DNA of 64,000 nucleotides, from the NCBI RefSeq assembly GCF_020740795.1, contig NC_067294.1, positions 19,287,001 through 19,351,000 of the forward strand, given 5' to 3'. The notes below the pieces were generated by a model, which saw only the letters and a program-made list of their open reading frames with translations, was not told the DNA's origin and did not search any database. Position numbers and translations under genes: made by a program. Origin of the DNA: Apus apus. Lineage: Eukaryota > Chordata > Aves > Apodiformes > Apodidae. Of the stretch, positions 13,101 through 28,100 are shown in pieces (position 1 is the stretch's first letter; each line of letters opens with the position of its first letter).

Positions 13101-16100
13101 ATTGTACACATTTCACACTGTGTAACTCATTCTCTTTGCACAGACTGGTCTCACACCTCTGATGGAAGCAGCTTCAGGAGGATATGCAGAGGTTGGAAGG
13201 GTCCTTCTTGATAAAGGAGCAGATGTTAATGCTCCACCTGTGCCTTCCTCAAGAGATACAGCTTTAACAATTGCAGCAGATAAGGGTCACTACAAGTTCT
13301 GTGAGCTTCTCATTAATCGGTAAATTATTTCTTCACGTTACCTGCACACAGGGTGCCCTTGTTTACATGGTCTTGTGTATCTGAGAGCAAAGGGAATGGG
13401 AAGGTTTGGAAGTATCTGTTCCCCACTCTCCAGTGTTATCCTGGAGTATCCTGCTACTCCGGTATCAATTAAGTTAAATAGGCAACTGGGACCTGAGGTA
13501 AGCAAACTGTATCTGGCTTGGCAACTCTGTGTCTTAATCCAGAAATTCCCACATGAGCATTTCCCTACTGTCACCTGGAGGACAAAGCCTGAAAGAGCTC
13601 TTGAACTCTTCAAGCATAATCCTGTGCGCTACTAAAATCTCAAGGGGCTGCTTTGTTCTGTGGGTAGTCACACATGAATGATAATGTAAAGGAGCTGTGG
13701 TTGCTAGTTGTAGAGCTGCGATGTAGTAGGCTACATTAGATGAATATTCCTTTCTGTAAGGGAGGCTTCAGTAATCTGTGTCACTACTTTAAGGCAGATT
13801 CCAGGGACAGAATTTCTCTATCTAGCCACTAGATTATAGAATTATGTATCTAACTGTACTCTGATCTTACATCATCTTACTTCCTAACTTCCACTTTGTT
13901 TTACTTGTTTACACTTGTACTTTTTTAGAGGAGCACACATTGATGTCCGTAACAAGAAAGGAAATACACCTCTGTGGTTGGCAGCCAATGGTGGTCACTA
14001 TGATGTGGTTCAGTTGCTTGTGCAAGCAGGAGCAGATGTGGATGCTGCAGATAATCGGAAAATTACACCTCTTATGTCAGCATTCCGCAAGGTAGGAGAT
14101 ATTTGTTCTTAATTCCAAATGCTTGCTTTTGGAAGAATCAAATTTATCACAGCAAAAATGCCTGCTTTCAAGAAGCTGTAATCTGCATCCTTCACACTGA
14201 TACACTTTTTAAGAGGATAAAATCTTTGTTCCATAAACCATGTCAACTTTATTATTTCCAGGTTTATGCTTTCTAAAATCTTTCCCTGTTTGCAATTTCA
14301 CTGTCTCAGGATTACCATAGTCCACTCAAAATTTCTGGAGATTGTGCTGCTTGTTTCAGTCCTGCTTGTTGAGATGAACAAAATACCAGTCTATAATAAC
14401 CTATCCTGACTCCTGTGCTTCTCCTGTTTCTTTTCTGGTTTGTTGTTGAGTGGGACACTTTGTTCAGTCAGCCCTTTTGTCACTGCCTTTTAATCTTGGC
14501 AGGAAGAACGTTGCTTTGCCATGGTTTCATCGGTTAAATTGTGGGATGCAAGGAGCATAACTATAGCAGAGGAATTTATTAAGTGTAGTTTCTTTGCCTT
14601 TAACAAAATATCAAATAAGGGTACAGCAATACTGAGCATGCCATTGCTGTCCTTCCAGTGCTTTCAGACAACTTCAGAGGCAACAGCTGGATGCTTTTGG
14701 TGTGGTTGCACAGTGTGCCCCAACAGTGAGTGGATCCATCTGCAGAGGAATCCTGTTTGCCAGGATTTGATGGCTCAGTTCCCTGTTCAGATTTACCTTA
14801 TAATTGAGCAATCTAAGTTAGCTGCACAGCAGGAGTGGCAAGAGTGTGGGTTGGGGCCACAGGTGGAGTCTTAGGGAGGATCTTCTTGGGTGTCACTAAA
14901 AACATGAACAGCTGCCTCTGCCCTCGGGCCTGGTTTGGTCCTTGTATTTTAAAATAAGAAGTTACTTGTGGCGGAGCTTCTTTGCAGAACAATGTGAGTG
15001 CTGTCAACCCTCAGCAAACACAAACTGCCTTTCTTCCCCAACAACAGCTTGCCAGAAATGTTCTTGCTTATTCGTGGTCTTTTGCATTGGACTAAGCAAT
15101 ATCAAACTGTTATTTTGGTGACTGATGTTGACAATCAGATACAAGAGATTAGAATTTTCTTTGCTATTCTAGGGGCACGTGAAAGTAGTTCAGTTCCTGG
15201 TGAAAGAAGTTAATCAGTTTCCTTCAGACATTGAATGCATGCGATACATAGCAACGATAACTGACAAGGTGAGTTTAATTTTAGGAAAGACACTTTCCCT
15301 TATTTTCAGTGAAAATACAAATTCTGAAGTATTCAAAATCTGAATGTACCTGTTTGCTCATGTACATTTGTTTAGGAGGTTTATCCTTTTTTTTCATTTT
15401 TCAGTTCATACAGAACTGAAAAAAAATAGGCATTTGGAGTCCTGTTCTGTTGAAATAGTTTGTATGTTTATGAATACAGGAAAACTAATCTCATGTTTGT
15501 AGTGCAATCCTCATTTGTCAGTTTTAGTTTTTCACAGAGTTAGTAAGACAAGTTTGCATTCCAGGACCTGTTGAAAAAGTGTCACCAGTGTGTGGAGACA
15601 ATTGTGAAAGCTAAAGACCAGCAGGCTGCAGAAGCAAATAAGAATGCAACTATATTGTTGAAGGAGCTAGACCTGGAAAAAGTGAGTAGAGAGTTGCTGT
15701 GGTGCAGCATAACTGTTGGTATTAAGTATTAATGTATAGGCTGTATTTCCTGATGGTGCTTCTTGGGGCAGTGGTCCTTCATGTTGTGACTGTATGTGCT
15801 TTCCTTTTGCTAATATACAAGTGAAGTGTATACTGAGAGTGGTAAATCAGAACTGACTTCTGCTTCAGTCACTCTGTTGTCCTTCTTAAGAAAGCTTGGA
15901 CTTGGCATCAGTCACCTTAGGTAACAGCTCCTTGCATTCTTTCAGCACGGATAACGTGTTAATAAGGGATGTCTTTGGTCTCGGGGGTGTGGTACATGGG
16001 ATGTTCTGTAAGCTGGGAGTCCATAAGCATTGTGTGGACATCTGCTCAGAGGTATGAAGAAGAGCCTATGAACTGCCCAAGTAGCTGTGTGGAGTTGAGC

Positions 16101-19100
16101 AAATAGTGGGGAAAATCAACTTCTCCCTCACTTAGAATACTGTGAATCATCAAGAGTAATGCAGACACTTCTTAACGACTCTTTAGTGGGGTCTCTTAAT
16201 GGAAGCTCTTAAAACTTCTTATGAACAAGTTCCTTATTAGTTTATCAAATTTTCCAGGTTACTGACTTGTGAAATACCCATCAGTTGCTGTGCAAAGCTG
16301 GAGTGTTGATAGTTGACTTGACTGATTCCCTACATTAAAAAAAGTGGTTAAAATTAGTGCTGTTTTTAATGTAAATTACTCTGGAAGATATTTTTGAGTA
16401 AAAGATGTGAACATTGTTGCAAAAATATTAATGAGGTTACTGACTGTTTTTTGAGAAGTGACTGAGATGATGAGAGATTTTGCTGGTTTTCCAGTAAAAC
16501 TAAGTTCTTACAGTACCTCTGTTTTGGTTGGTATTTTGTTGTCATTCCTTAGAAGTTCTGGAACCAGCTGCTCCTGTTGTTCCATAAGGTCTGCCCAGTT
16601 TCTGTGTAATGATTTAGTATTTGACAGAGTCATTCTAGTTCATCGTCCTCTACTTTACCCCCCCCCAGATATCTAGGGAAGATCTGAATTATAGTATAGT
16701 TGAGTCTGTGTGAAATTGTTTAAATATGGATCTTTTTATCCTACATAGTCAAGAGAGGAGAGCAGAAAGCAAGCTCTTGCAGCTAAAAGGGAGAAAAGAA
16801 AGGAAAAGAGAAAGAAGAAGAAAGAGGAACAAAAAAGAAAACAAGAAGAAGATGAAGAGAACAAGCCTAAAGAAACTCTGGAACTGCAAGAAGATGATGA
16901 TGAGGAAGAAAATGATGATGAAGGTAAAGAGCAAGTGTTTCTATGAGCAATGTATTTGTGGGGGTGCCTTTTTTAAACCGTCCAGGCAAGAGTATCTGTT
17001 TGAAAGCTGGTTTATCTGGTACTGTGACATTGTTGCATTGCCTCTGCCCTGGTTCATCCTTCTACAGTCAAGAGTTCCTGGCAAAACTCCTTTGTTCCCC
17101 TTTTTCCTCCTTTGTGAAGACTCTTTCACTCTAGGAGGACTTAAAGCTGAATGTGATGCAAACTGTCTGACAGCTTAGGGCACTGATTTCTTTATTTTGT
17201 GGATTTTGATTGTATATGCACTGTTTTTCTTTCAGTGGAGCAAGAAGTTCCTATAGAGCCTCCTAGTGCAACTACTACAACTACAATTGGAATTTCTGCA
17301 ACTTCAGCTACTTTCACAAATGCCTTTGGGAAGAAGAGAGCTAATGTGGTGACTACCCCCAGCACAAACAGAAAAAATAAGAAAAATAAAACAAAAGAGA
17401 CTCCTCAGAATATGCAAATAATTTTGCCAGATCAACATATATCTCTAGCACAACAAAAAGCAGATAAAAATAAAATAAATGGAGAACCAAGAGGTGGTGG
17501 TGCAAGTGGGAATAGTGATTCAGATAACTTGGATAGCACAGATTGCAATAGTGAAAGTAGCAGTGGAGGTAAAAGCCAAGAGTTGAACTTCACAATGGAC
17601 ACCAATTCTTCTGAGCGGCGCTATGCCTCTTTGCTTATCCCCTCTCAGGAAGAAAAAACAGGCACCTCAGCTTCAAAAACACCAATGAGGTGAGACTGCC
17701 ATATTGCTTCCCTCTTGTTCTACAGAGTTTTACCTATGCCAAAGGAAATTTTCTGTAGCTTAAGCTTTACACCAGCTGGTACATTCCCAAAGTCTTCTGA
17801 GACTGAGTTTGCTTTATTTGTGTAGCTATTAAATAATACTGTGAAGTCTGTTGAATGCAGCCTCTTCAAGATGGTAAAGATGAGATTTTTTTTTTTGCAC
17901 TGCTGACTAGTTTGTAATACTACTTCAGCAAACCAGCCAGTTTTCTCTCTGTGCTTCTTAAGCATCCATGTTGCATTGTCAGCTTTATTAGAATATTTTT
18001 TCACGTGGATATGCTGGGAATTTAAAAAGGAAGTGCCGGCTTTACTTACAATCAAGTTACAGAAGTGGTTTCATTACTTCGTAATTGTTTGCGGTTTTCA
18101 TCACCAACTCATTTGAATTGTAATCTTTTTGTTTTAAGGAGCGAAGAAGTTGATGACTCTGTGCATTTTGCCTGCCAGGTTGATGGCCAGTTTGATTTAA
18201 CCTTGTCAAGCCAGAGGTGAGAGTCAGAAGAATTCAGTGACTGTACAGGGACTGTATGAATGGTTTTGGAAGTGCATTCAGTTGCCAGGGAATGAGCTAA
18301 TAATTCTGATTAGGTCATTAGTCTGAATAAAAAAGCTTAGATCCCATCTGCATCTGTAGTCTTTGCTTATTTTTACATCTAAATAGTATGAGTCTGATCC
18401 TCAATATGTTTCTTTTTTCATTTATTTTCCTGCATTAAGGGAGGGGACAGGGCATGGGGGTACAGGACACATGGCTGACTGAGAACCCAGCTCCCAGCTT
18501 CTGTAAGAACACAAGCATTACAGGATCAAAAAGGGCACCAAGCAAGAGGGCAGTTGGCAGATGGATTGAGGCACTTTTCTGGGAGTGGGAAGAGTTGGAA
18601 TTTTCTTCGTGTTTTTGTTTGTTTGTTTGTTTGTTTTTCCCCTAGATTAAAGTTGGGTGCAGAATGAGTGGATTTGTTAGCCCTTGTGGTTGGGGGGGAG
18701 TGTGTGCTTTGGATTACCCTTTAAGAGTGTTAGAAATTGAATTTTGTTCTATTTTATGACTATAAATTGTTCCTGCCTTGGACCTTTCATCCCAGGTCTC
18801 CTACAAAAGCCTTGGAATCCTGTGCAGTTCATTACAGCAGCATTAACTAAATGCATACTTCTCACTCCTTGTTAGAAGTGATGCTTCTGTTAAGTAAAGT
18901 ACACCTAAGAAACAAGACAGTATATAAATATCAAAATGGGGCTAGCATATTTTATCAACTTTTGCAGGTTCTCCTTGGCTCTTGCACTGGGCAGACTTTA
19001 TCTGAAGGTCATTTCTAAATTTGCTTTTCCTGCATAGATATGCCAATGACAAGGCTACCGTAATTGAAACTTAAACTCAGACTTGGTAACAACGCTTTTC

Positions 19101-22100
19101 TGAAACCATACCTAAAAAGCTTTTAAAATCTACTCTGGAATCAAGATTCCACAATGGCCTCAATTTTTCCTTCTGTATGCATGTTCTTGTTCTCTTTGCC
19201 TCGATCTTACAGTTCTCTGGGGACAAGTAGTTTTCTGCAGAACTTTCAGATGCCTTGGGCAGGTTTATTATCAGAGAGCTAAAACCTAATATGCTGCCTT
19301 TTTAAAAGGCATTTTGTCTAAATGTTGCTTTTCAAATCATCAGTACACTTGGGTTACTGAAATGTGTACAGATCTCTAAAGTTTGTATGAAGTTTAGCAT
19401 AAACAGTTGGCCTGCAAGAGGGCATAAAATCCTGTAAATGGGGAAAAAATGGATGCATCTACACTTGTATATAACAAAGAGGAGGAGTGATGCTCGGCAG
19501 GATAGCTTGAGTATGAGGTCTTCGGTAAATTTTCCACTTATGCCATAGATTTGCTGGGTAACATCATAGAAGGCTAGTTTTTCAGTGACTTGTGAAGATT
19601 GCTGCCTATGTTTCAGTGCTGCAGATGAACTTGTGAGCTCCCACTGCAGCTTATTATTTTTTCACCTCCACATAGATCAGTTAGCCTGATGTGTTTGCCT
19701 CTTCTTTCTCTTTCTCTCTCTCCCAGATTTTGTGTTGTTTGTATCACTACACTATTGCTACAGCTGTATTAGTACAGGTAGCAATATTTGCGCACATGCT
19801 TCCAAGCTGATGCCTCTGGGACTGAAATACATAAATATGCTTAAATATTTGGGCCTCTGTTACCCATTCATAAAATGGGAAGTGAGGGGTAGGAGCCCAT
19901 TCCAGGGAATCTGTAACAATAAGAGCTGAAAGACAAGACATTTTCAAATACTTAGTAAGAAAGACATTACCAAAATAATTATAGCTTTAAAATAGCTAGT
20001 AGTAACTAGCTGGAAAAGCTATTCAAAAAGGAGAACACAGTATAGACACGTAATCAGGATGTGCCTAAATGGCTTTGCACTCCCTGTAATAGACTGTTTT
20101 TATCTGATGTCCTTAGTGCTTCTGAACAGTTGTTCCAGGTAGAAAATAAGAATGAAAACGGTTTATGCTAACAGTTTTAAGCTGCAGAAATGTATACTGC
20201 AATGCTGTCATTTTATTCTGTAATTTGTAATCTAGACATTTCTGTTCCCAGACTTGATGGTGAAGGTCATTCAAATTTGTCAGCTACTTATAAGCCGGTT
20301 TCCCTGCCTCTGACCTCTCCAAATGTAAAGCTGAATCTGACTAGTCCAAAAAGAGGCCAGAAAAGAGAAGAAGGCTGGAAAGAAGTGGTTAGAAGGTAAA
20401 GACTTCAATTATATGTCTAAAAAACTGTCTGTGAGCTTCTTAGCTTGATACTCATTTGGCACGAGGGTTTTCTTTACCTGTGACTTCAGTGGAGTAAAGG
20501 ATGTAAGGATAAGATAAAAGGAGGAGAGAGCAGATGGCAATAAAAAGCCCCTACAGGAGATGATTGATTGCAGATGAACTAAGGACAGGACGGATGTTAG
20601 TAGTGTAGAGGAGAGGTGGATGATCTCTTCAAGGCTAAAATTCATTGTGCTTTGGGTGGTGACCTTGATCACTAATTCCATGCAAAATCTTGTCACCTTA
20701 AAGTGATTACTAGAGAGTGCTGTTAGACTTAAAGATTTTCTGTAAAGCAAACTTTACCTTTGCAAATGTACAGGGGTTTTTATTATATGCCCATTAACAC
20801 CCTAGTCTCTTTTCTGTGACCTTTATGATGCCTACTGCTTGTAACTGGAAGTGATCATCTAGCTTTCCTTTTTTTGTTGTCTTTATCAAAAAGGAATATA
20901 ACATGAACATATAAGTGTCAGATGTTTTAGGTGCATTTCTGATACCCTCCTGCTTTTGTGCTCTGCAGTGATAATGACCAAATATGCTCATTTTTGAGAA
21001 TTTTAGACTATGTGCAGACAATGGAATATTATGGACTATATAATGCATTCAGATTAATGGAAGCCACAGCCTGTTCTTAATAAAGGTTAGAAAGGCCTGA
21101 AAATTTAAGCGTTTGAACCCTTAGAGAGGTAGTTTGGTCTTTGCCTTTTGTTCTGTTCACAAATGGAGTTCTTCACTGTGACGTGGCCTTGCTGTAAATG
21201 TATGGTTGCAGACTGCCCACCAGTTGGTGAGTTGTGCAGGCATTAAACTGTTCAGTAAGCAGCTGACTCTTCAGGGCTGCACACAGACCCCACTATAGAC
21301 CCTGGAGCTGCTCCATCTCTCCTCCTGGGTCTCTTTTGAGTCTCACAGGCACATCTCAGCTGCTAGATTGGGTATTGTGTGCTCTTCTGCTGGAGATGGG
21401 CTCTAGAGCTGGCATCCAAAACCTGATCTTTACTCAACCCTAAGGAATCAGGCCTTGTGTCATAAAGAATACATCCATCAAGTGTTTTGCCCTGGTGTTG
21501 GCTGTGCACTGGCTGATGGACGCATATGTCCCACCAAAGAGCTTTTTGGTGAATTTAGGTGTGTATGCAAAATGTCCAGGAAGTGCAATGTCTTCCTCTC
21601 CTAAAGTCTCTCCTGGTCTCAACAAGAGTTTTTCTTCTTCCCTTTCCCCTTGCATATGCCCCTGGTGAGAAGGGATGTTTACCAAACAAGTAACCAATGA
21701 AAGCATTCCTTCTGTCCTTACAGGCAAGTAGGCAGAGTTTTGAAAGACCCTCCTCCTAGCAACACTCTGCAGCCAACACCAGTCGAGCAATTTCAGCTGC
21801 AGAGAGGAGGGCGCTGCTGTTCAGGAGCAAAAAGGTACTGTTTTGGGCACTTCTCAAGGTAAAAACCATAGAGCTTGGTGGGGATGGAGGGAAGCAGCAT
21901 TGGGGATGGATGGGCAGGAGCCTGGGCATTGGAGTGAGCTCTTCTGGAGGAGGAAAGTTGTCATGGGTGGTGATGTGGGGTTCCTAGTGGGCTGAGGTGG
22001 AAGCAGACTAAGGTACAGTTAGGAGCCCGGTGAATAATGTGGGCATGTCTTGAAAGTGAGGTGGTGATGGAAGCTCTGATTTGGGGAGGGAGTGACTGGG

Positions 22101-25100
22101 ATGTATAGATGGAGAGAGGAGTGTTAAGGGAGGAAGAAAACCCAAAGCATGAAACAGCCTTGAAGGGAGATCAGGGTGCATGCTCTGAGGACCTTAGAAT
22201 GAGGAGGGTTGCAGCATGCTCTCCTGACAGGAGAGGGGGAAAGAAAAAAAAAACATGACAAGATGAGTCGATGCTTTAGAACATTTCCCTGTGTTTAGAT
22301 GTGTTTTAAAATATATATATATTTCCTTTAAGTTCTGTTAAAGGAGAAACAATTTCCTGAATATCAAGTTACTTAAAAGTTTCCAGGACTGAAATAGCAA
22401 GAAGCTGGCAGCCTTTTCAGGGGTGGCAGTGATTTGTAGATTCCTGCACTCTGGTCACAGTGGTTTCTGAAACCCCTTGGAATCCTCTCTGTTCAGTGTT
22501 GAACTATTGCACAGCACTGTCAAGCATAGAAGTTGTGTAGGGGCTTGAGAAGTCCACTCTTTAAAGTCTGAGGACAGTGGTGCCCCAGAGAGACCTCGTC
22601 TGGTATCTGCATGCAGACATAGCTTGTGTTCAAGGACTTCCCCGTACAGTATGCCTGCACTGACCCACCAATACCAGGTGAACTAGAAAAATCCTGTGAA
22701 CTTATTTGACTGAACCCAAGTTGGTGTTGTGACCTGACAGTGAGCCTGCTTCTGAAAACATGTGCTGCCTCCACCTCCACAGCCAGCTTCCAGCAGTTCC
22801 TTAAATCACAGAACTGCACAGTTCAACTGGCTGCCAGCCACTGTTGTGTAGTGTCACCAAGTGACTTTTCAGATCTCGAGGTCTGAGAGGTGGATACTAA
22901 AAGGGTTGTGAATGCAAGTGGCATTAGAGAGGTGATCACTGGGAAAACATTGAAAAATCACCTAGTCCTTGATATAAATCCTTGCTATAAACAATCAAAG
23001 TAACTGAGCCATGGGCTTTTATATTTGAAGTAGTGCTATTTATGTAAATTTAAGTTGACACGCTAAGGATTTGTCTTATTTTCAAGGTACATGAGATAAA
23101 ATCCAAAAGTGTTTCTAAAGCAGTGTGAGGCACATGCATCTGTTTTATCACAGTGGTGGAATAAATGCTTCTAGAGAATCGTCAGCAGGTACTGAGGATA
23201 ATGAGTAATTTTAGTCAGGGAGTTTTAAAGAGGCTCTAAAGGGTGAAGAAAATACAAGCAGAGAAAGAGTTGCTGTCCTGAACCTTAAGAAAATTGCTTC
23301 AGCCACCTGTCAGACAGCAAAGGATTTTTGTATTACTTAGAAGTTTGAATGTATTTCACAGATTTGTGATCTTTGTGATACAGGTCAAAGAAATTGTCTG
23401 TCCCAGCTTCTGTCGTATCTAGAATAATGGGAAGAGGTGGGTGCAACATCACAGCAATTCAGGATGTCACTGGTGCCCATATTGATGTTGATAAGCAAAA
23501 GGATAAGAACGGAGAGAGAATGATCACTATAAGGTATAGTATCTAGAAATTAAAATCTTGAATAAGTCCACAATGTCATTGATTAAGAAGTTTGTTTGCT
23601 TCTTAAGAGGGGACATACTTAGCTTCCTGTTACTAGACTGAAAATATGTTACTGCTGCCAAGATACACTGAAGGCCTGCTTCTTCAAAGACAGTCCTTAA
23701 GATAGCAAATGTCAAGAAATATGGAGTAAATATGCACTAGCAGATCAGTATAAAATGGAGACTATAGAATGTTGCACAAATTGGAACATATCCTTTTGCA
23801 AAAGATAAATATGTTTCATTTTATTCTAGGGGTGGCACAGAGTCAACACGATACGCAGTGCAACTCATCAATGCCCTTATTCAAGATCCTGCCAAGGAAC
23901 TGGAAGACTTGATTCCTAAAACTCATATAAGAACACCTGCTTCGAGTACCAAATCAATCCATGCAAACTTTTCATCTGGAGCCAACACTGCGACTGCTTC
24001 AAGCAAGAACTCCTTTCCTCTTGGAGCACCACCCCTAGTCACGTCACAGTCATCAACGCTATCTACTTTCCAGCCTACTAACAAAATAAACAAGAATGTC
24101 CCAGCAAATGTGCGCTCATCTTTTCCAGTGTCTCTTCCTCTAGCTTATTCTCACCCTCATTTTGCCTTGCTGGCTGCTCAAACTATGCAACAGATCCGGC
24201 ACCCTCGCTTGCCTATGGCTCAGTTTGGAGGAACTTTTTCACCTTCACCAAACACTTGGGGACCGTTCCCAGTGAGACCAGTTAACCCTGGCAGCACGAA
24301 CAGCTCTCCAAAGCATAATAGTTCCAGTCGTGTAGGCAGTCAGAATGGAAATATTTTACAGACGGAGTCTCCTGGGTTACCTACTTCTAGTTGTCCCATT
24401 ACTGTCTCCTCTGTAGCTGCTTCTACCCAGCCGCTGTGTGTAACCAGTAACCGGACTCCCTCCTCAGTCAGAAAGCAACTGTTTGCCTGTGTTCCCAAGA
24501 CAAGTGCTGCAGCAACAGCAATCTCAACTGTGACAAGCACCTGTAGCACTTTGCCTTCGGCTTCCTCTGCTCCTCCAAACAATGGGCAAATGCCCACAGC
24601 AATTATGCCATCTAATGCTCCACAAACGCAGCATTCTGCACTTAAAGTGGACTCTTTCTCGGCTGTCTCAGCGCCCAAAGAGAAGGTGTCAACACCAGAG
24701 CAACCAGCTGCAAATGTGTGCACCCCATCTTCAGTTGCAAGTAGCTGCGTTGTGTCAGCTGGCAGCAACTCAGGAGTCACTGAAACTCACCCAGCAAGCA
24801 GCCCTGCACCACTAAGTAACGTCCAAGATGAAGTACTGCCAACCAGCATGTCAGAGATCAATCCTTCCATGACGATGCCTTTTTCATCCAGCTCAGAAAC
24901 TGCTCCTTTAAGCTTAGCATCACCCAGGTCAGTTGTTGCAGATAATCAGGACAACAGTAACTTACCTCAAGTAGCTGTACCAGCACCTCGAGTTACTCAT
25001 AGGATGCAGTCCAGAGGTTCTTTCTATTCAGTGGTACCAAATGCAAACCTCCATCAAGATCCTCAGTCTATTTTTGTTACAAATCAAGTTCCTTTAACAC

Positions 25101-28100
25101 CTTCTCAAGGTCCACCTGCTGCAGTGCAGCTTTCATCAGCCATGAACGTTATGAACGGTTCTCAGATGCACATAAACCCAGCAAACAAATCATTGCCACC
25201 TACCTTTGGGCCAGCAACGCTCTTCAATCACTTTAGTAGTCTTTTTGATAGTAACCAGGTGCCAGCTAACCAAGGATGGGGAGACTGTCCACTCTCTACC
25301 CGAACAGCAGCTGAACCATCTTTCACCGTTCAGTCTACCTTTCTGAATAACTCTGTGCTAGGACATGTGGAAAACGTGCATCCTGACACCTCCAAGGCTC
25401 CTGGTTTCAGGCCACCTTCCCAACGAGTTTCAACTAGTCCTGTAGGTAAGTCATTAAGATCATGCACTGGACAGAATTTTTTCTCCAACCATTATATTTT
25501 GATAATCTCGAACTCAAATTAAGATGTAGTTTACAAATTACAATTAGAGAATACTAATGTAACAAGGATGGCCTGTTTTTTCCAAGTGTTCTTGAAAATG
25601 TGTGTTATTTTTTCCTCAGCTCTTCTAGCATGTTAGATGTTGGGAACATGACAGATGTTGCATTGCTAGTCCTCTGTAAGACACGGGAGTTCTCCCACCT
25701 GTTTGTAGAGTTCAGAGTAGCATAGATGTTAGCTTTTGGGTTGGAATGGAGCATAAAGTCAGGTGATAAAAAACCTAGAGCAGCGGGGCCAGGACTCAGG
25801 ACAGGTTCCAGCTGCAGGAATGATTGGATGCCATTGCTCAGTATTTTATCTGAGACTCAAGCTTGACTCAGTAAGGGTAAACTTTGTACATTTTGTCCCT
25901 TAATATGGCTCTGGCATTTTAATAAGCTTACGTTGTGCTCTGTGTGTGTTTTATTAGGAAGTTACTGTCTTACTATTGATTATAGCAGTTCAAGCTCATC
26001 AGCATTTATTTGAAATGGGTTAGGAATACGGACAGTGAGCTCCTTGCCTTTGTTGTGCTCTGCCTAAAGAAGCACCCTAATCTGGGATGTGTGGAGAATG
26101 GATTGAGAACAGCTCTACAGAGAAGGACTTCGGGGTGCTGGTTGATGAGAAGCTCAACGTGAGCCTGCAACATGTGCTGGCAGCCCAGAATCCAACTGTG
26201 TGCTTGCCTGCATCACCAGCAGGTCAAGGGAGGTGATTCTCCCCCTCTACTCCACTCTCATGAGACGCCCCCCTGCAGTGCTCAGTCCAGTTCTGGGGTC
26301 CCCAGCACAGGACACAGAGCTGTTGGAGTGAGTCCAGAGGAGGCCATGGAGATGATCTGAGGGCTGGAGCAGCCTGAGAGAGTTGGGGCTGTTCAGCCTG
26401 GAGAAGAGAAGGTTCCAGGGACACTTTTACAGCATCTTCCAGTGCCTCAAGGGGCTACAGGAAAGCTGGGGATGGACTTTTAACAAGGGTTTGTAGTGAG
26501 AGGACAAGGGGAAACAGTTTCAAACTGAAAGAGAAGAGATTTAGTTGAGATTGTAAGAAGAAATTCTTTGCTGTGAGGGTGGTGAAACACTGGCATAGGT
26601 TGCCCAAAGAAGCTGTGGCTGCCCCATCCCTGGGAGTGTTCAAGGCCGGGTTGGATGGGCTTGGAGCAACCCAGTCTGGTTGAGAAGTGTCCCTGCCAAT
26701 GGCAGCGGGTTGGAACTAAATGATCTTTAAGATCTTTCCAATCAAACCATTCTATTTGTCTAAGAATTATTATCATCTTAGTGTTCAACCTATGATGTGG
26801 GCAGCTGGCTGCCCCCATTTGGCTGGAAGGGACCCTCAAGATCTAGTCTGTTTGAACCTGCTCTCCCGTTCATTCTTGTCATAATGGCTTTTATGCCTTG
26901 AAGATGAGTAAGTAGCTAGAGAGCTTTGCTTTGAGGTTGTCTTTACCCCTGCAGTGTATGCTAGTTAATTGGGCTAATGCTTTAGGACTTGAATGCTGCA
27001 TTGTGACAAGTCAAGTAATTTGACTTTCAGACTAAAGAAGAAGGGAGCATTTGGAAGATGTAGTGGTGAGGAAATAAGATTTTCAGCATTCCCTTTCCTC
27101 TCTGATCATTGGCAAATGTGCAGGTCTTCTGAAAAGTAGAGCACTTCTCTCTGACTAGCTTTAGCTACAACACTGGGATGACAGTAATTTTCTTAATTTG
27201 GGCTATCTAGTTCTGCAAAGCAAGGGAATACCTAGAGCTCTTGGGCCACATCCACTCCCAGCACAGTAAGCAGGACCAGATGTAACTGAGGCTGTGGAAG
27301 GTAAAATAACTAGACCTTGTTTGTTAGGCAGGCTGCTAATGAAAGAATTGCCAGACCCTTCTCAGCAGACTCCAGAAACACTGCAGGTTGCCTCAGTGCT
27401 GGTTATTCCAGTGTTGCTGGAATAACCCCTGGGGCAGGAAGCTTATGGCAATTGGAAGCTGCTGATCTTTCTGATGATTGCATCCTACAAAGACAGCTGA
27501 CTTGACTTCCTATAGCAGCAAAAAATGTTGCTGTTCCCTTACACTAAAGTAATCTGTTTGTCACAGGGAAAAATGTGTTGGTCTTTAGATGTCTTTAAAT
27601 GACTGTAAGTATTTTAAAGGTAGCCTAAATCTGTTTCTCTTACTATGAGGGTAACAGAGCACTGGAACAGGCTGCCCAGAGAGGTTATGGAGTTTCTTTC
27701 TCTGGAGACATTCCAAACCCATCTGGATGTGTTCCTGTGTGACCTACTGTAGGTGACCCTGCTCTAGCAGGGAATTGGACTAGATTATCTCCAGAGGTCC
27801 TTCGTTTCCAACCCCCACCACTCTCTTATTGTTCCCTGTTTTAGGAAAGTTAGGTGAGTACCTGAGGAGAACTCACGTGTCTGGCTTTGGGGAGATAAGT
27901 GTGAATTACTTCTCAACTGAAGCACACAAATATTTGGAGAGGGCACATTTTTTTCTGAGCTGGAATTTCATTAGGATATTGCCAAGTGGGGAAAAACTGC
28001 AAATAGGTAGATGCACTGCTAAGGTTCTGTCTAGCAGGAGGTGACTGATTAGGCAGGTCCTTAGTTGATACATTTTATGTCATTCTACTTAGTACTGCTT

